DNA of 64,000 nt, taken from Comamonas sp. BIGb0124 (GTDB taxonomy: Bacteria > Pseudomonadota > Gammaproteobacteria > Burkholderiales > Burkholderiaceae_C). This document shows, in pieces, positions 9,044 to 18,510 of the stretch; within the stretch, counting starts at the first letter, position 1, and each line of letters starts with the position of its first letter. The position numbers and the translations under genes were made by a program. The notes below the pieces were generated by a model. It made no database searches. It was not told the DNA's origin and was given only the letters and a program-made list of their open reading frames with translations. The DNA lies in the NCBI RefSeq assembly GCF_003752175.1, contig NZ_RJVF01000012.1:62001-126000 (forward strand). Direction: 5' to 3'.

Positions 9044-9937
9044 ATGACACAACGCAAAGGCATCATCCTGGCCGGCGGCTCGGGCACACGCCTTCACCCG
9101 GCCACGCTGGCCATCAGCAAACAGCTGCTTCCCGTCTACGACAAGCCCATGGTGTACTACCCGCTGTCGACGCTCATGCTGGCGGGCATCCGGGACATCC
9201 TGATCATCAGCACGCCGCAGGACACCCCGCGTTTCGAGCAACTGCTGGGCGACGGCAGTCAATGGGGCATACGCGTGCAATACGCGGTGCAGCCCAGCCC
9301 CGATGGCCTGGCCCAGGCCTTCATCATCGGTGAAGAGTTTCTCGGCGACGCGCCCTGCGCGCTGGTGCTGGGCGACAACATCTTCCACGGCCACGATCTG
9401 CAGGAGCTGCTGGCCGAAGCCGGCCAACAAAGGGACTGCGCCACCGTCTTTGCCTACCACGTGCACGATCCCGAGCGCTACGGCGTGGTCGAATTCGATG
9501 CCACGGGCCAGGCCCGCTCGATCGAGGAAAAGCCAGCCGAACCCAAGAGCCACTATGCCGTCACGGGGCTGTACTTCTACGACAACGACGTGGTGCGCAT
9601 CGCCAAGGCGGTCAAACCCAGCGCCCGCGGAGAGCTCGAGATCACGGCAGTCAACCAGGCTTACCTGGAGGCCGGCAAACTCAAGGTCAAGATCATGAAG
9701 CGGGGTTATGCCTGGCTGGACACGGGCACGCACGACAGCCTGCTCGAGGCCGGCCAGTTCATCTCGACGCTGGAGCAGCGGCAGGGCCTGAAGATCGCAT
9801 GCCCTGAGGAGATTGCATGGCGCAGCGGCTTCATCGACGACCGGCAACTGGCCCAGTTGGCCGAGCCACTCAAGAAAACCGGTTATGGCAAATACCTGCG
9901 CGGCCTGCTCGACGAAGGTCGTGTTGACCCCGAATAA
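9044..9937 (+). CDS. rfbA: Glucose-1-phosphate thymidylyltransferase
   Basis: This enzyme makes dTDP-glucose from glucose-1-phosphate and dTTP, the entry step of the rhamnose pathway. The 297-residue protein shows the pyrophosphorylase signature GGSGTRLHP near the N terminus, the [11 protein letters not shown] segment, the VLGDNIF motif and a C-terminal [10 protein letters not shown] region. The ATG at 9044 fits the family N terminus ([12 protein letters not shown]); an upstream TTG would add nine unconserved residues. It follows rfbD after 71 bases. Confidence 0.97.
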   Translation: MTQRKGIILAGGSGTRLHPATLAISKQLLPVYDKPMVYYPLSTLMLAGIRDILIISTPQDTPRFEQLLGDGSQWGIRVQYAVQPSPDGLAQAFIIGEEFLGDAPCALVLGDNIFHGHDLQELLAEAGQQRDCATVFAYHVHDPERYGVVEFDATGQARSIEEKPAEPKSHYAVTGLYFYDNDVVRIAKAVKPSARGELEITAVNQAYLEAGKLKVKIMKRGYAWLDTGTHDSLLEAGQFISTLEQRQGLKIACPEEIAWRSGFIDDRQLAQLAEPLKKTGYGKYLRGLLDEGRVDPE

Positions 9938-10053
9938 ACACCGAAAATCAAAAGACAGCCCTAGCGATGTGCCGGATGCAATCAGCGAGCCGACTCGAGG
10001 CCATGGAAGATGCTGCACAGACACTCGCTCGTCCCACCCACACAAACACCCCC

Positions 10054-10602
10054 ATGAACATCATTCCAACGGCCATTCCAGACGTCCTGATCCTCGAACC
10101 TCAGGTGTTTGGCGATGCACGCGGCTTCTTCTTCGAGAGCTTCAACCAGACGCATTTCGATGAGGCCGTCGGCCGTCACGTCACGTTCGTACAGGACAAC
10201 CATTCGCGCTCCCGCAAGGGCGTGCTGCGTGGCCTGCACTACCAGATCCAACAACCGCAAGGCAAGCTGGTGCGCGTGGCGCGGGGCGCGGTATACGACG
10301 TGGCGGTGGATCTCCGGAAGCCCTCTCCCACCTTTGGTCGTTGGGTGGGCGTGGAGCTCTCCGAAGAGAACCAACGGCAGCTCTGGGTGCCCGAAGGCTT
10401 CGCCCATGGCTTTCTGGTGCTCAGCGAGAGTGCAGATTTCCTTTACAAAACGACCCGCTATTACGCTCCTACGCATGAGCGGTGCATCGCATGGAACGAT
10501 GCGACTCTCGCCATCGCCTGGCCCGACGTCGGAACCCATCCTTCGCTGTCGACGAAAGACGGGGCCGGCATAGCATGGGCCGAAGCTGAGGTTTTCAATT
10601 GA
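10054..10602 (+). CDS. rfbC: dTDP-4-dehydrorhamnose 3,5-epimerase
   Basis: This cupin-fold epimerase (182 residues) acts between RfbB and RfbD in dTDP-L-rhamnose synthesis. It shows the catalytic-His motif RGLHYQ, the QGKLVRVARGAVYDVAVDLR strand pair, and WVPEGFAHGFLVLSE near the active site. ATG at 10054 is preferred because the family starts a few residues before the conserved DVLILEPQVFGDARGFF segment. It is the last rhamnose gene and lies 116 bases after rfbA. An AT-rich stretch follows before the transferase genes. Confidence 0.96.
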   Translation: MNIIPTAIPDVLILEPQVFGDARGFFFESFNQTHFDEAVGRHVTFVQDNHSRSRKGVLRGLHYQIQQPQGKLVRVARGAVYDVAVDLRKPSPTFGRWVGVELSEENQRQLWVPEGFAHGFLVLSESADFLYKTTRYYAPTHERCIAWNDATLAIAWPDVGTHPSLSTKDGAGIAWAEAEVFN

Positions 10603-10847
10603 CCAGCAGCCCCTGCAAAGCCTTGCGTCGAAGCTAACGTCAGCCATTGCAAGTCACTTTTGTTCTAAGTTTATTGCGAACATTTACAAAAGCTTATTTT
10701 GATACATCTTTGCTACATCTTGAGGTGATATCCGACAGCAGTCCCTCGACAACTGGGCATAATCACAAGCCGCCCTCATGATGCCTTTCCGGCCGTGATC
10801 GTTGCATGCACCTGTAGCGTGTGCTGCGACACACTTGCCCCCTTGCT

Positions 10848-11660
10848 ATGTCGCCTGCCCGCTTCAAGTCCACCGCTGTCCAGTATCGAAAGAATCTGGT
10901 CATCATTCGTGCGGGTGACGAGTCACTGCATCCCGGTTGGATCGCGGATCCTCGCCGCGATTTCGATATTTTTGTCAGCTATTACGGTAAAAAAACCGAC
11001 AATTTCGCCGAGTCGGCCGACTACTATGAAATGCGCCCCGGCCCCAAATGGCCGTGCATCGCCGACCTCCTGAGCCTGCATCCAGAGTTGTTGGATCGAT
11101 ATGACGCATTCTGGTTTCCCGACGACGACCTGGCCATTCAGACCCCTGACATCAATCGCATGTTTGCGTTGTTTCACGGCTTTGAATTGTCGCTCGCACA
11201 GCCGGCCTTGACGCACGACTCATACTACAGTTGGCGCGTGCTGCTGCAGGAGCCTGACAACGTGTTGCGCATGATCAATTTCGTGGAAGTCATGGCGCCC
11301 ATCTTCAGCCGCGCGGCACTTCATACCTGCTTGTCTTCCTTCACGGCCAGCCCCTCCGGGTGGGGCCTGGATCGCATCTGGCCCGCACTGTGCATGGCAA
11401 ACGGCCTCCGCCAAATCGGCATCATCGATGCCGTAGCGATCAAGCATACGCGCCCATTGGGCGGCGATCTCTACAAGAACAACCCCCATCTCGACTGTTA
11501 TCGCGATGAAAAAGACGTTCTGCGCAAATACAGCGTCAGCAGTTACTTTCGCAATCCCAAGTATGAAATCCTGAGCGAGAGAGTGACTCGGGTGAAAGAT
11601 CCGCTTCTCTCACGGTTCTGGCTTCGACTGAAGAAAAATCTAAAAAAACAACCGTCCTGA
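10848..11660 (+). CDS. DUF707-like putative glycosyltransferase
   Basis: This 270-residue protein looks like the DUF707 group, which is usually found in polysaccharide loci and has a GT-A-like appearance. A DxD-like cluster is visible in FWFPDDDLAIQ (about residues 85-95), and a WGLDRIWP motif in the middle is typical of the group. There is no signal peptide or membrane helix. The ATG at 10848 is chosen because the alternative at 10821 adds nine unconserved residues. It is the first gene of a lower-GC block that continues to 16242, which suggests that this part of the glycan locus was acquired or exchanged. Donor and acceptor sugars are unknown. Confidence 0.7.
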   Translation: MSPARFKSTAVQYRKNLVIIRAGDESLHPGWIADPRRDFDIFVSYYGKKTDNFAESADYYEMRPGPKWPCIADLLSLHPELLDRYDAFWFPDDDLAIQTPDINRMFALFHGFELSLAQPALTHDSYYSWRVLLQEPDNVLRMINFVEVMAPIFSRAALHTCLSSFTASPSGWGLDRIWPALCMANGLRQIGIIDAVAIKHTRPLGGDLYKNNPHLDCYRDEKDVLRKYSVSSYFRNPKYEILSERVTRVKDPLLSRFWLRLKKNLKKQPS

Positions 11661-11740
11661 AAACAGCGACCCCGCCGCCACACGACGCACGCCCCTCATC
11701 GCATCTCTCTCGTTTAGCCTCTCCGGCACCCCAACCTGAC

Positions 11741-12700
11741 ATGGACACGTTCAACACCGACGCACAACCTCTAGCCCAAAAGGCCAGCAAGGTTGCCATC
11801 ATCACACGCACCAAGAATAGAAACCTTCTTCTCGACAGATGCATTCGTTCCGTACTGGCACAAACCGAGCAAGACTGGGTTCACGTCATCGTCAACGACG
11901 GCGGTGAAGCGGCGCCATTGGACGAACTGATCAGTGCTTATCAGGCACAGTACCGAGGTCGTCTAAAAGTCATCCACAACCCCGTGTCGGTCGGCATGGA
12001 GGCTGCATCCAACATCGGTATCAACAACAGCGAATCGACCTATCTGGTGATCCTGGATGACGATGATACGTGGCATGCGAAATTCCTGGAAAAAATGACC
12101 GCCGCACTGGCTACGGAAACGTGGGCCGGTACACGGGGCATGTTTTGCCACACCCGTATCGTCCACGAAAAGATAGTGGGTGAAAGCGTGGTGATCACCG
12201 GCAGCGAAGAATTCAACAATTGGATCGAACACATCGATTTTCTGCAGTTGTTTGCCTGGAATCGATTTACGCCGGTTTGTTTTGTATTCGAACGAGCCGC
12301 ACTCGAAGAGGTCGGCCTGTTCGACGAGACGCTGCCGGTCTGCGGCGACTGGGAGTTCAATCTCCGTTTTCTGAGCAAGTACGAGATCGGCACGCTCCGG
12401 GAAGAACTGGCCTATTGGCACCAGCGCCCCAAGCTCACGGGGCATTACGGCAACAGCGTCAACGCGGGGCAAGACCTGCATCGGGTGTACCGGGCACGAA
12501 TCATCAATCGCTGGGTGCGTCAAGGCTTTGCAGACAAGACCCTGGGCTACGCCGACATGTTTTCGATGGCCATCTCATTTGAACAAAGCCTGAGCACACA
12601 ACGGTATTTGCAATCCAGAAAACGCAGCCTTTACACACGACTTCGCAAGAAGATCCAAGCATTCTTCCGCCGTAAAAAAAATGTCCCTTCCACGTTCTGA
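11741..12700 (+). CDS. Family 2 glycosyltransferase
   Basis: This 319-residue GT-A enzyme carries the family-2 opening VAIITRTKNRNLLLDRCIRSVLAQ, a nucleotide-sugar pocket segment (HVIVNDGGE), the metal-binding LVILDDDDTW (DxD-type) and a downstream GDWEFNLRFL motif that resembles the general-base region. The C terminus is basic, which would help membrane association. It overlaps the next gene by 20 bases, so the two are co-translated. It probably adds one residue of the O-antigen or capsule repeat unit; the sugar is unknown. Confidence 0.85.
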   Translation: MDTFNTDAQPLAQKASKVAIITRTKNRNLLLDRCIRSVLAQTEQDWVHVIVNDGGEAAPLDELISAYQAQYRGRLKVIHNPVSVGMEAASNIGINNSESTYLVILDDDDTWHAKFLEKMTAALATETWAGTRGMFCHTRIVHEKIVGESVVITGSEEFNNWIEHIDFLQLFAWNRFTPVCFVFERAALEEVGLFDETLPVCGDWEFNLRFLSKYEIGTLREELAYWHQRPKLTGHYGNSVNAGQDLHRVYRARIINRWVRQGFADKTLGYADMFSMAISFEQSLSTQRYLQSRKRSLYTRLRKKIQAFFRRKKNVPSTF

Positions 12701-13583
12701 CGTCGCTGTAGTTCTGGTCACCTTCAATCGTGCGGCCTTGCTTCGCGAGTGCCTTGAGGGCATCCTTGCACAGACCCTGAGCAATCGAATCAGCGCCATT
12801 TACGTGATCGACAATGCCAGCTCAGACAACACACAAGACCTGATGCGCGAAAGCTATGCGCTCAACCCACAGGTCAAATATATTCGGATGCCCGAAAACG
12901 TTGGCGGCGCTGGCGGTTTTCATCATGGCATACGTGAAGCGCACCGATCGGGCGCGCCTTGGATCTGGACGCTGGACGATGACGTCGAACCGGAACCCGA
13001 CTGCCTGGAACGCATGCTCAGCTTGGAGCCGGTGTCTGATTGCATCCATCCGCTGGTGGTGTACCAAGATGGCAGCGAACACCAGTGGGAGCACCTTTTC
13101 GATCCCATCACCACGCTGCAGACGGGCCTGCGCAACAGGTCTTTTGCCAATGGCAAAGACTGGTGCAGCATGAACGTCGCCTGCTTCGAGGGCATGCTGA
13201 TCAAATCCAGCATCGTGGACAAAATCGGATACCCTCTCGCCGACTTCTTCGTTTTTGGCGATGATGGCCACTACGGTTACATGGCCAGCATGCAGACGAA
13301 CGTGATTTACACCAACCGGGCACGTCTGATCAAGAAAATCAAACCCAATGGCAACAATACGCCATTCAAGATTTATTACGATATTCGCAATCGTCTGCTT
13401 CTACGGCAAAGACTGAAGCCCTACCATGAACGTGCAAGCTTTCACTCCAAGCTGTTCTGGGTCTTTATCTTGATACACAGCTGGCGGATGACCAAAGGTC
13501 CGAATCGCGCCAGCAAACTCCGTGCAGCATGGCACGCTCTCCGAGACGGCGGCCGTCAAGTCACAGGTCGTCACCGTTATTGA
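12681..13583 (+). CDS. GlfT-like family 2 glycosyltransferase (putative galactofuranosyltransferase)
   Basis: This 300-residue GT-A transferase begins VAVVLVTFNRAALLRECLEGILAQ and has IDNASSDNT, the MPENVGGAGGFHHGI stretch and a WIWTLDDDVEP metal site. The NVGGAGGF followed by DDD pattern is typical of the galactofuranosyltransferase (GlfT/WbbI-like) branch of family 2. The gene sits immediately before UDP-galactopyranose mutase, the enzyme that makes the UDP-galactofuranose donor, so a galactofuranosyl-transfer role is a reasonable inference. Its start lies inside the end of the preceding gene. Confidence 0.82.
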   Translation: MSLPRSDVAVVLVTFNRAALLRECLEGILAQTLSNRISAIYVIDNASSDNTQDLMRESYALNPQVKYIRMPENVGGAGGFHHGIREAHRSGAPWIWTLDDDVEPEPDCLERMLSLEPVSDCIHPLVVYQDGSEHQWEHLFDPITTLQTGLRNRSFANGKDWCSMNVACFEGMLIKSSIVDKIGYPLADFFVFGDDGHYGYMASMQTNVIYTNRARLIKKIKPNGNNTPFKIYYDIRNRLLLRQRLKPYHERASFHSKLFWVFILIHSWRMTKGPNRASKLRAAWHALRDGGRQVTGRHRY

Positions 13584-13590
13584 TTTCACG

Positions 13591-14697
13591 ATGAAAAAAA
13601 AGAACATTCTGATCGTTGGTGCAGGTTTCGCGGGCAGCGTCTGCGCGCGCATCCTGGCCGACCAAGGTCACTCCATCCACATCGTCGATAAGCGCTCGCA
13701 TATCGGCGGCAATGCCTACGATGTTCACGACGAACATGGCGTGCTGGTCCATCCATATGGTCCACACATCTTTCATACCAACAGCAAACGTGTGATCGAG
13801 TTCCTGTCGCGTTTCACCGATTGGCGCTTCTACGAACACCGCGTACTGGCTCAGGTCGAGGGCGAGCTCTACCCTATTCCCATCAATCGCACCACGCTGA
13901 ACAAGCTGTACAAACTCGACCTCGACGAGAAGGGCGCGGAACGTTATCTCGACAGCGTACGGGAGAACCGCGACCCGATCAAGACCAGTGAGGACGTCGT
14001 ACTCAACAGCGTCGGTCACGATCTGGGAGAGAAATTCTTCCGCGGCTACACCCGCAAGCAGTGGGGATTGGATCTCTCGGAGCTGTCCGCAGGGGTTGCT
14101 GCTCGTATTCCGACGCGCACCAACGACGACGACCGTTATTTCGCCGACACCTACCAGTTCATGCCCTCCGAGGGCTATGGCGAGATGTTTCGCAAGATGC
14201 TGGATCACCCCAATATCTCGGTCAGCCTCGAAACCGATTTCAAGACGGTGCGTCACCTCTATCCTGACGCGCATGTGATCTATACGGGTCCGGTCGACGA
14301 ATACTTCGATCACCGATACGGCAGATTGCCTTATCGCAGCCTCCGCTTCGATCACCAGCATCTGCCGGACACGGCACAAGTGCAATCCGTGGGAACAGTC
14401 AACTTCCCGAATGACCATGCCTACACCCGGACGACCGAGTTCAAGCACCTGACGGGCCAGACTCACACCGGTACATCGATCGTTCGCGAATATCCACAGG
14501 CCGAAGGCGACCCCTACTACCCTATTCCTCGCCCGGAAAACGAGGCGCTTTTCAAGAAATATGCGGCCTTGGCCGATCAGGAAATCGATGTCACATTCAT
14601 TGGACGTCTGGCCCAGTATCGCTACTACAACATGGACCAAGTGGTTGCGGCCGCACTGGCCAGCGCAACGACACTGGGCGAGCAACTGAGTGCCTGA
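13591..14697 (+). CDS. glf: UDP-galactopyranose mutase
   Basis: This flavoenzyme interconverts UDP-galactopyranose and UDP-galactofuranose and supplies the donor for galactofuranose-containing glycans. The 368-residue protein has the FAD-binding GAGFAGSVCARILA loop, the HIGGNAYDV motif, GPHIFHTN, and the FFRGYTRKQWG substrate-binding Arg/Trp segment. The family length is 360-390. ATG at 13591 gives the usual KKNILIVGAG opening. It follows the GlfT-like gene after 7 bases. Confidence 0.96.
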   Translation: MKKKNILIVGAGFAGSVCARILADQGHSIHIVDKRSHIGGNAYDVHDEHGVLVHPYGPHIFHTNSKRVIEFLSRFTDWRFYEHRVLAQVEGELYPIPINRTTLNKLYKLDLDEKGAERYLDSVRENRDPIKTSEDVVLNSVGHDLGEKFFRGYTRKQWGLDLSELSAGVAARIPTRTNDDDRYFADTYQFMPSEGYGEMFRKMLDHPNISVSLETDFKTVRHLYPDAHVIYTGPVDEYFDHRYGRLPYRSLRFDHQHLPDTAQVQSVGTVNFPNDHAYTRTTEFKHLTGQTHTGTSIVREYPQAEGDPYYPIPRPENEALFKKYAALADQEIDVTFIGRLAQYRYYNMDQVVAAALASATTLGEQLSA

Positions 14698-14712
14698 TTC
14701 CGAACGATCAGC

Positions 14713-16242
14713 ATGAAAAAGCGCTTGTCCCGCACGCTCAAGGAAACCCTCTTTCTGGAGGAGGGGTTTTTTGCCAGGCTGGAAGACCTGCCCAACCAGA
14801 TCGCGCAAGGGCATCAACAGCAGGCACGCGCCGAGGAAGAACTCCGCGCGGAGCTGGCGCAGCTCAAGGACACCCTGCAGGAAGAACGCGAGACCTGGCA
14901 ACGGACAGCACGTGAGCTGAACGAACGGGCACAGGCACAGACCGAGGCCATGCGCCAGGAGCTGCTCCATGCGATAGACGAACTTCGCGAAACCACGAAC
15001 CTGATTGCACGACGCATCACGCTTCGCCCGAACAAGATCAAATGCCTGATGCTTGTTCACCATATCGAGGCTTGGGACAGCCTGGCAGGTGTCCACGCAG
15101 CCATGCAGGAGAGCCCGGACTTTCAGGTCACGGTCGCCTCGATTCCACGTCGTTTCCCGGGGGCGATCCACTTCGAAAATGAAGACCAGATCGATGCCCG
15201 CCTCACTGCGCTGGGTGTCGAGCATATCCGGCTGGGTTTCGAAGACGATGCCGTTTCACTGGGTATCGTCAAGGCGATCAACCCGGACATCATCTTCCGC
15301 CAGTCTCAGTGGGACGACGACGTTCAGCCGGCTTTTGCCACGGCGTCGCTGAGCTTTGCACGTTTGTGTTTTGTCCCGTACGAAGCCATGAATCTGGTGC
15401 AGAACGTCCAGACCGACGAGAACGTGATCGACAGTGCGACCGACACGGTGTTCCACCGAGCCTGCTGGATGATTTTTTGCGCCAACGAGCAAGCACGTCA
15501 GCAAGCGGTCGCCCACGGGGCGCTCTCGGGCGAACAGTTCCACGCCACGGGCCATCCCAAGGGAGATCGCCTGCGCACGGCTAAGCCGTCCTGGCCGATC
15601 AAGGCTCGTGGGCGCCCCCGGCCCCTTCGTATCATCTGGTCGGCGCATCACAGCATCGACGATGACTGGACGCGATTCGGACTGTTTCCGCGCATTGCGC
15701 AGGACATGCTGGACTGGGCCCGCACCCGAACCGACGTCGACATCGTTTTTTCTCCGCACCCGGCACTGCTGACCCAATTGCAGAACGACAGCCCCTACAT
15801 GCCGCATCGGCAGTCAGAGGCATTTTTCTCGGACTGGAATGCACTGCCCAATACGGCGATCTTCACCGGCGGCGACTACGGTCCTCTGTTTCAGGCGTCC
15901 GATCTACTGATGACCGACGGTGTGAGTTGGCTGATCGAATACCAGTTGGCCAACAAACCCCTGCTGTTTCTGGAACGCGACGGGCACGTGGCGTTCAACG
16001 AGATCGGCGAACGCGTCCTGCAGGGTGTTCATCGCGTCACGTCGATCGATCAGGCCATGCAATTGGCAGACGCCATCGGCAACCCGGATTACGAAGATCC
16101 CTTGGCAGGCACCCAGCAGCAGATCGTCGACGAGCTGTTTGGTCGCCCGCAGGCCAGTCGACGAATCCTCGAGGCGATCCGCGCCAAGGTCCGTGAGGAA
16201 CTCGGCTTGAACCCCAAACGTCTTGAGCCGCGGGGAAATTAA
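14713..16242 (+). CDS. Coiled-coil protein with CDP-glycerol glycerophosphotransferase-like domain
   Basis: This 509-residue protein has two parts. Residues about 15-105 are a long charged helix rich in Glu, Gln, Arg and Leu heptads, predicted as a coiled coil. Residues about 110-500 resemble the CDP-glycerol glycerophosphotransferase (TagB/TagF, GT-B) domain, with HPKGDRL, IIWSAHHSIDDDW, VFSPHPAL and LLMTDGVSWLIEYQLANKPLLFLERDG, the last being the usual nucleotide-binding region. The domain is known from teichoic acid polymerases and also occurs in Gram-negative capsule and O-antigen loci. Here it may transfer a phosphoglycerol-type or sugar unit, and the coiled coil may set oligomerisation or chain length. 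It starts 16 bases after glf and is the last gene of this operon. Confidence 0.75.
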   Translation: MKKRLSRTLKETLFLEEGFFARLEDLPNQIAQGHQQQARAEEELRAELAQLKDTLQEERETWQRTARELNERAQAQTEAMRQELLHAIDELRETTNLIARRITLRPNKIKCLMLVHHIEAWDSLAGVHAAMQESPDFQVTVASIPRRFPGAIHFENEDQIDARLTALGVEHIRLGFEDDAVSLGIVKAINPDIIFRQSQWDDDVQPAFATASLSFARLCFVPYEAMNLVQNVQTDENVIDSATDTVFHRACWMIFCANEQARQQAVAHGALSGEQFHATGHPKGDRLRTAKPSWPIKARGRPRPLRIIWSAHHSIDDDWTRFGLFPRIAQDMLDWARTRTDVDIVFSPHPALLTQLQNDSPYMPHRQSEAFFSDWNALPNTAIFTGGDYGPLFQASDLLMTDGVSWLIEYQLANKPLLFLERDGHVAFNEIGERVLQGVHRVTSIDQAMQLADAIGNPDYEDPLAGTQQQIVDELFGRPQASRRILEAIRAKVREELGLNPKRLEPRGN

Positions 16243-16323
16243 TGGCCGATAGCCTGATTTAGGCGCTTCTGCAGCATCGATCACGCGGCAGGCGGGGCAG
16301 TCATCACGCCCCTCCAAGGTTTT

Positions 16324-18114
16324 TTACACTGTGGTCTGGACGTCTGACTGGCCACGAAGCGTCGTATCCACCGCCATCTGCGCCGCCACCAACCGCGCAA
16401 ATGCGCCGTCCTTGCGCATCAACTCGCCATAGTTGCCAGTCTCGATGATATGCCCCTGATCCATCACCACGATGCGATCCGCATGCTGGATGGTGGACAG
16501 GCGGTGGGCCACGACGATGGTGGTGCGGCCCGTGGTCAGATTGCGCAAGGCATCCTGCACCAGGCGCTCGGATTCGGCATCCAACGCCGAGGTGGCCTCG
16601 TCGAGGATGAGTACAGGCGCATCGCGGTAAAGCGCACGAGCGATCGCCATACGCTGGCGCTGGCCGCCCGAGAACGTCTGGCCATTGTGACCCACATGCG
16701 TTTCGAGACCGTTGGGCAGGCCCTCGACGAAGTGCAGCAGGTGAGCCCTCTTGAGGGCCTCGCGCACACGATCCATGTCGATCTGACCTTCATCGCCCTT
16801 CATCAGCAGCGCGACATTGGCAGCCACGGTGTCGTTGAAGAGCACGACATCCTGGTTGACCATGGCCATCTGGCGGCGCAAGGCTGCGAGCTTCCAGTCG
16901 CCCAGCGGTACACCGTCGAGCCGGATCTGGCCACCGGTCGGCTCCAGGAACCGCGGCAGCAGATTGACCAGCGTGGTCTTGCCTGAGCCCGACTGGCCCA
17001 CAAAAGCCACGGTCTCGCCCGCCTTGATCTGCAACGACAGGTTGTCGACTGCAGGCCGATCCGTGTTGGCGTAAAGCTTGGTCACGCCGTCGATGTCGAT
17101 GTCGCCGCGCGCGCGCTCGACGTCATGCGTGCCCTTGTCTTCCTCGAGCTTTTCGTCCATGAGTGCATAGATGCGCTGCAGGGCGATGGAACCACGCTGA
17201 ATGCCGGGCCATACATCGCTGAGCGACTTGGCGCGCGGCACGGTCATGAGCATGGTCGTGATGTAAGCAGCAAAGCCGCCCACGGTCAGATTGCCGCTGC
17301 TCGATTGCTGCAGCGCCATGGTCACGATGATCGCCACCGCAATGGACGTGGCGATCTGGCTCAGGGGCGTGATCAGACTGCCGGCAGCATTCATCTTGAT
17401 CGCGGCATTGCGCAAGAAACGGTTGATTTCCCGAAAACGGCTGTGCTGACTGGTCTGGGTACCGTAGAGACGAACCACACGGTAAGCCAGCACGTTCTCC
17501 TCGACCGCATACGTCATCTGGTCGGTGCCGCTCTGCTGGCTGCGCATGATGGCAAAGAGCCGTTCGCGCGTGAAGCGCACGATCAGCGCGACGACGGGCA
17601 ACACACACATCGCCACCAGGGTCAGCCGCCAATTGGTATAGAACAGAAAACCGACCAGGGCGATCAGCGACAAGCCCTCCTTGACGAAAGTCTGCACCGA
17701 ATTGACCAGCGAGCCCACTGCGTTCTGGGTTTCCAGCGAGATGGTGTTGATCAGCATGCTGGACGGCTGACGCTCGAACAGGCTGGGCTCGGAGTGCAAC
17801 ATGCGACCGAACAGACGGGTGCGGATATCGGCGATCATGCTCTGCGTGGAGCGCGTCATGACATACGACGAAAGATAGTTGGCCCCCGCCCGCAGCGTGA
17901 ACACCCCGACGATCACCAACGGTATGGCCCACACGGGATAGTTGATGCCCTGTGCGGTATTGGCTACGGAGGTGTCGAGCAGCTTGGCCATCAAGGCCGG
18001 GATAATGGGCTCGATGGCCGCAGACACGATGGAACACACCAGCGCGATCCACAGGCCGGCCTGATGGGGCTTCAGGTCACGAAGGAAACGCTTGACGTCG
18101 AACGAGTAATTCAC
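16324..18114 (-). CDS. msbA: Lipid A export ATP-binding/permease protein
   Basis: This half-transporter ABC exporter (596 residues) flips lipid A-core across the inner membrane. The N-terminal 320 residues hold six predicted transmembrane helices; the nucleotide-binding domain (about 345-590) shows Walker A GQSGSGKTT, the signature FSGGQRQR and Walker B ILDEATSALD. The length and the opening MNYSFDVKRFLRDLKPHQAG are typical of betaproteobacterial MsbA. It is convergent with the glycan transferase genes, fitting a surface-polysaccharide neighbourhood, and appears to be transcribed alone. Confidence 0.92.
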   Translation of the reverse strand: MNYSFDVKRFLRDLKPHQAGLWIALVCSIVSAAIEPIIPALMAKLLDTSVANTAQGINYPVWAIPLVIVGVFTLRAGANYLSSYVMTRSTQSMIADIRTRLFGRMLHSEPSLFERQPSSMLINTISLETQNAVGSLVNSVQTFVKEGLSLIALVGFLFYTNWRLTLVAMCVLPVVALIVRFTRERLFAIMRSQQSGTDQMTYAVEENVLAYRVVRLYGTQTSQHSRFREINRFLRNAAIKMNAAGSLITPLSQIATSIAVAIIVTMALQQSSSGNLTVGGFAAYITTMLMTVPRAKSLSDVWPGIQRGSIALQRIYALMDEKLEEDKGTHDVERARGDIDIDGVTKLYANTDRPAVDNLSLQIKAGETVAFVGQSGSGKTTLVNLLPRFLEPTGGQIRLDGVPLGDWKLAALRRQMAMVNQDVVLFNDTVAANVALLMKGDEGQIDMDRVREALKRAHLLHFVEGLPNGLETHVGHNGQTFSGGQRQRMAIARALYRDAPVLILDEATSALDAESERLVQDALRNLTTGRTTIVVAHRLSTIQHADRIVVMDQGHIIETGNYGELMRKDGAFARLVAAQMAVDTTLRGQSDVQTTV

Positions 18115-18336
18115 AGCGGTTGCAATCTGTTCTTATGGGGGCGCGCGGCTGTACCGGATGCACGGCCAGCGGCTCCTTGTTGGATGAGAAGAGAAAAGAG
18201 GCGCACGGCGTCTCCGGACTTCACATCATAAAGGCCCTGTACGCCCTCGCTTGTAAGCCACGGACGACCGTACCGCCACTGAGCCCGACCGACCACACAG
18301 ACACCGGTGTGAATGCTTCGCATACCGGCGCGCCCA

Positions 18337-18368
18337 AGAAAAAAGGACAGCGTTTGACGGCTGTCCTT
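18337..18368 (-). terminator. Intrinsic terminator of the tRNA-Ser / lysC unit
   Basis: On the minus strand AAGGACAGC and GCTGTCCTT (arms 18360-18368 and 18343-18351) form a 9-base stem with an 8-base loop followed by a run of T residues. It begins about 18 bases after the tRNA CCA end. Confidence 0.85.
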
Positions 18369-18386
18369 GAATCGGGTTTCAACGAG

Positions 18387-18479
18387 TGGCGGAGACGAAG
18401 GGATTCGAACCCTTGATGCAGCTCATCACCGCATACTCCCTTAGCAGGGGAGCACCTTCGGCCTCTCGGTCACGTCTCC
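18387..18479 (-). tRNA. tRNA-Ser (anticodon GCU)
   Basis: The minus strand folds into a type II tRNA of 93 bases including an encoded CCA. GGAGACG pairs with CGTCTCC in the acceptor stem, and the anticodon loop reads CTGCTAA with GCU in the centre. A long variable arm follows, then the T loop GGTTCGAATCC. The class II variable arm and GCU anticodon identify the isoacceptor for AGC/AGU. It lies 31 bases after the lysC stop and ends in its own terminator, so it may be co-transcribed with lysC. Confidence 0.96.
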
Positions 18480-18510
18480 ACTCTGGTTGAAGCTCGCATT
18501 ATGCCATGGA

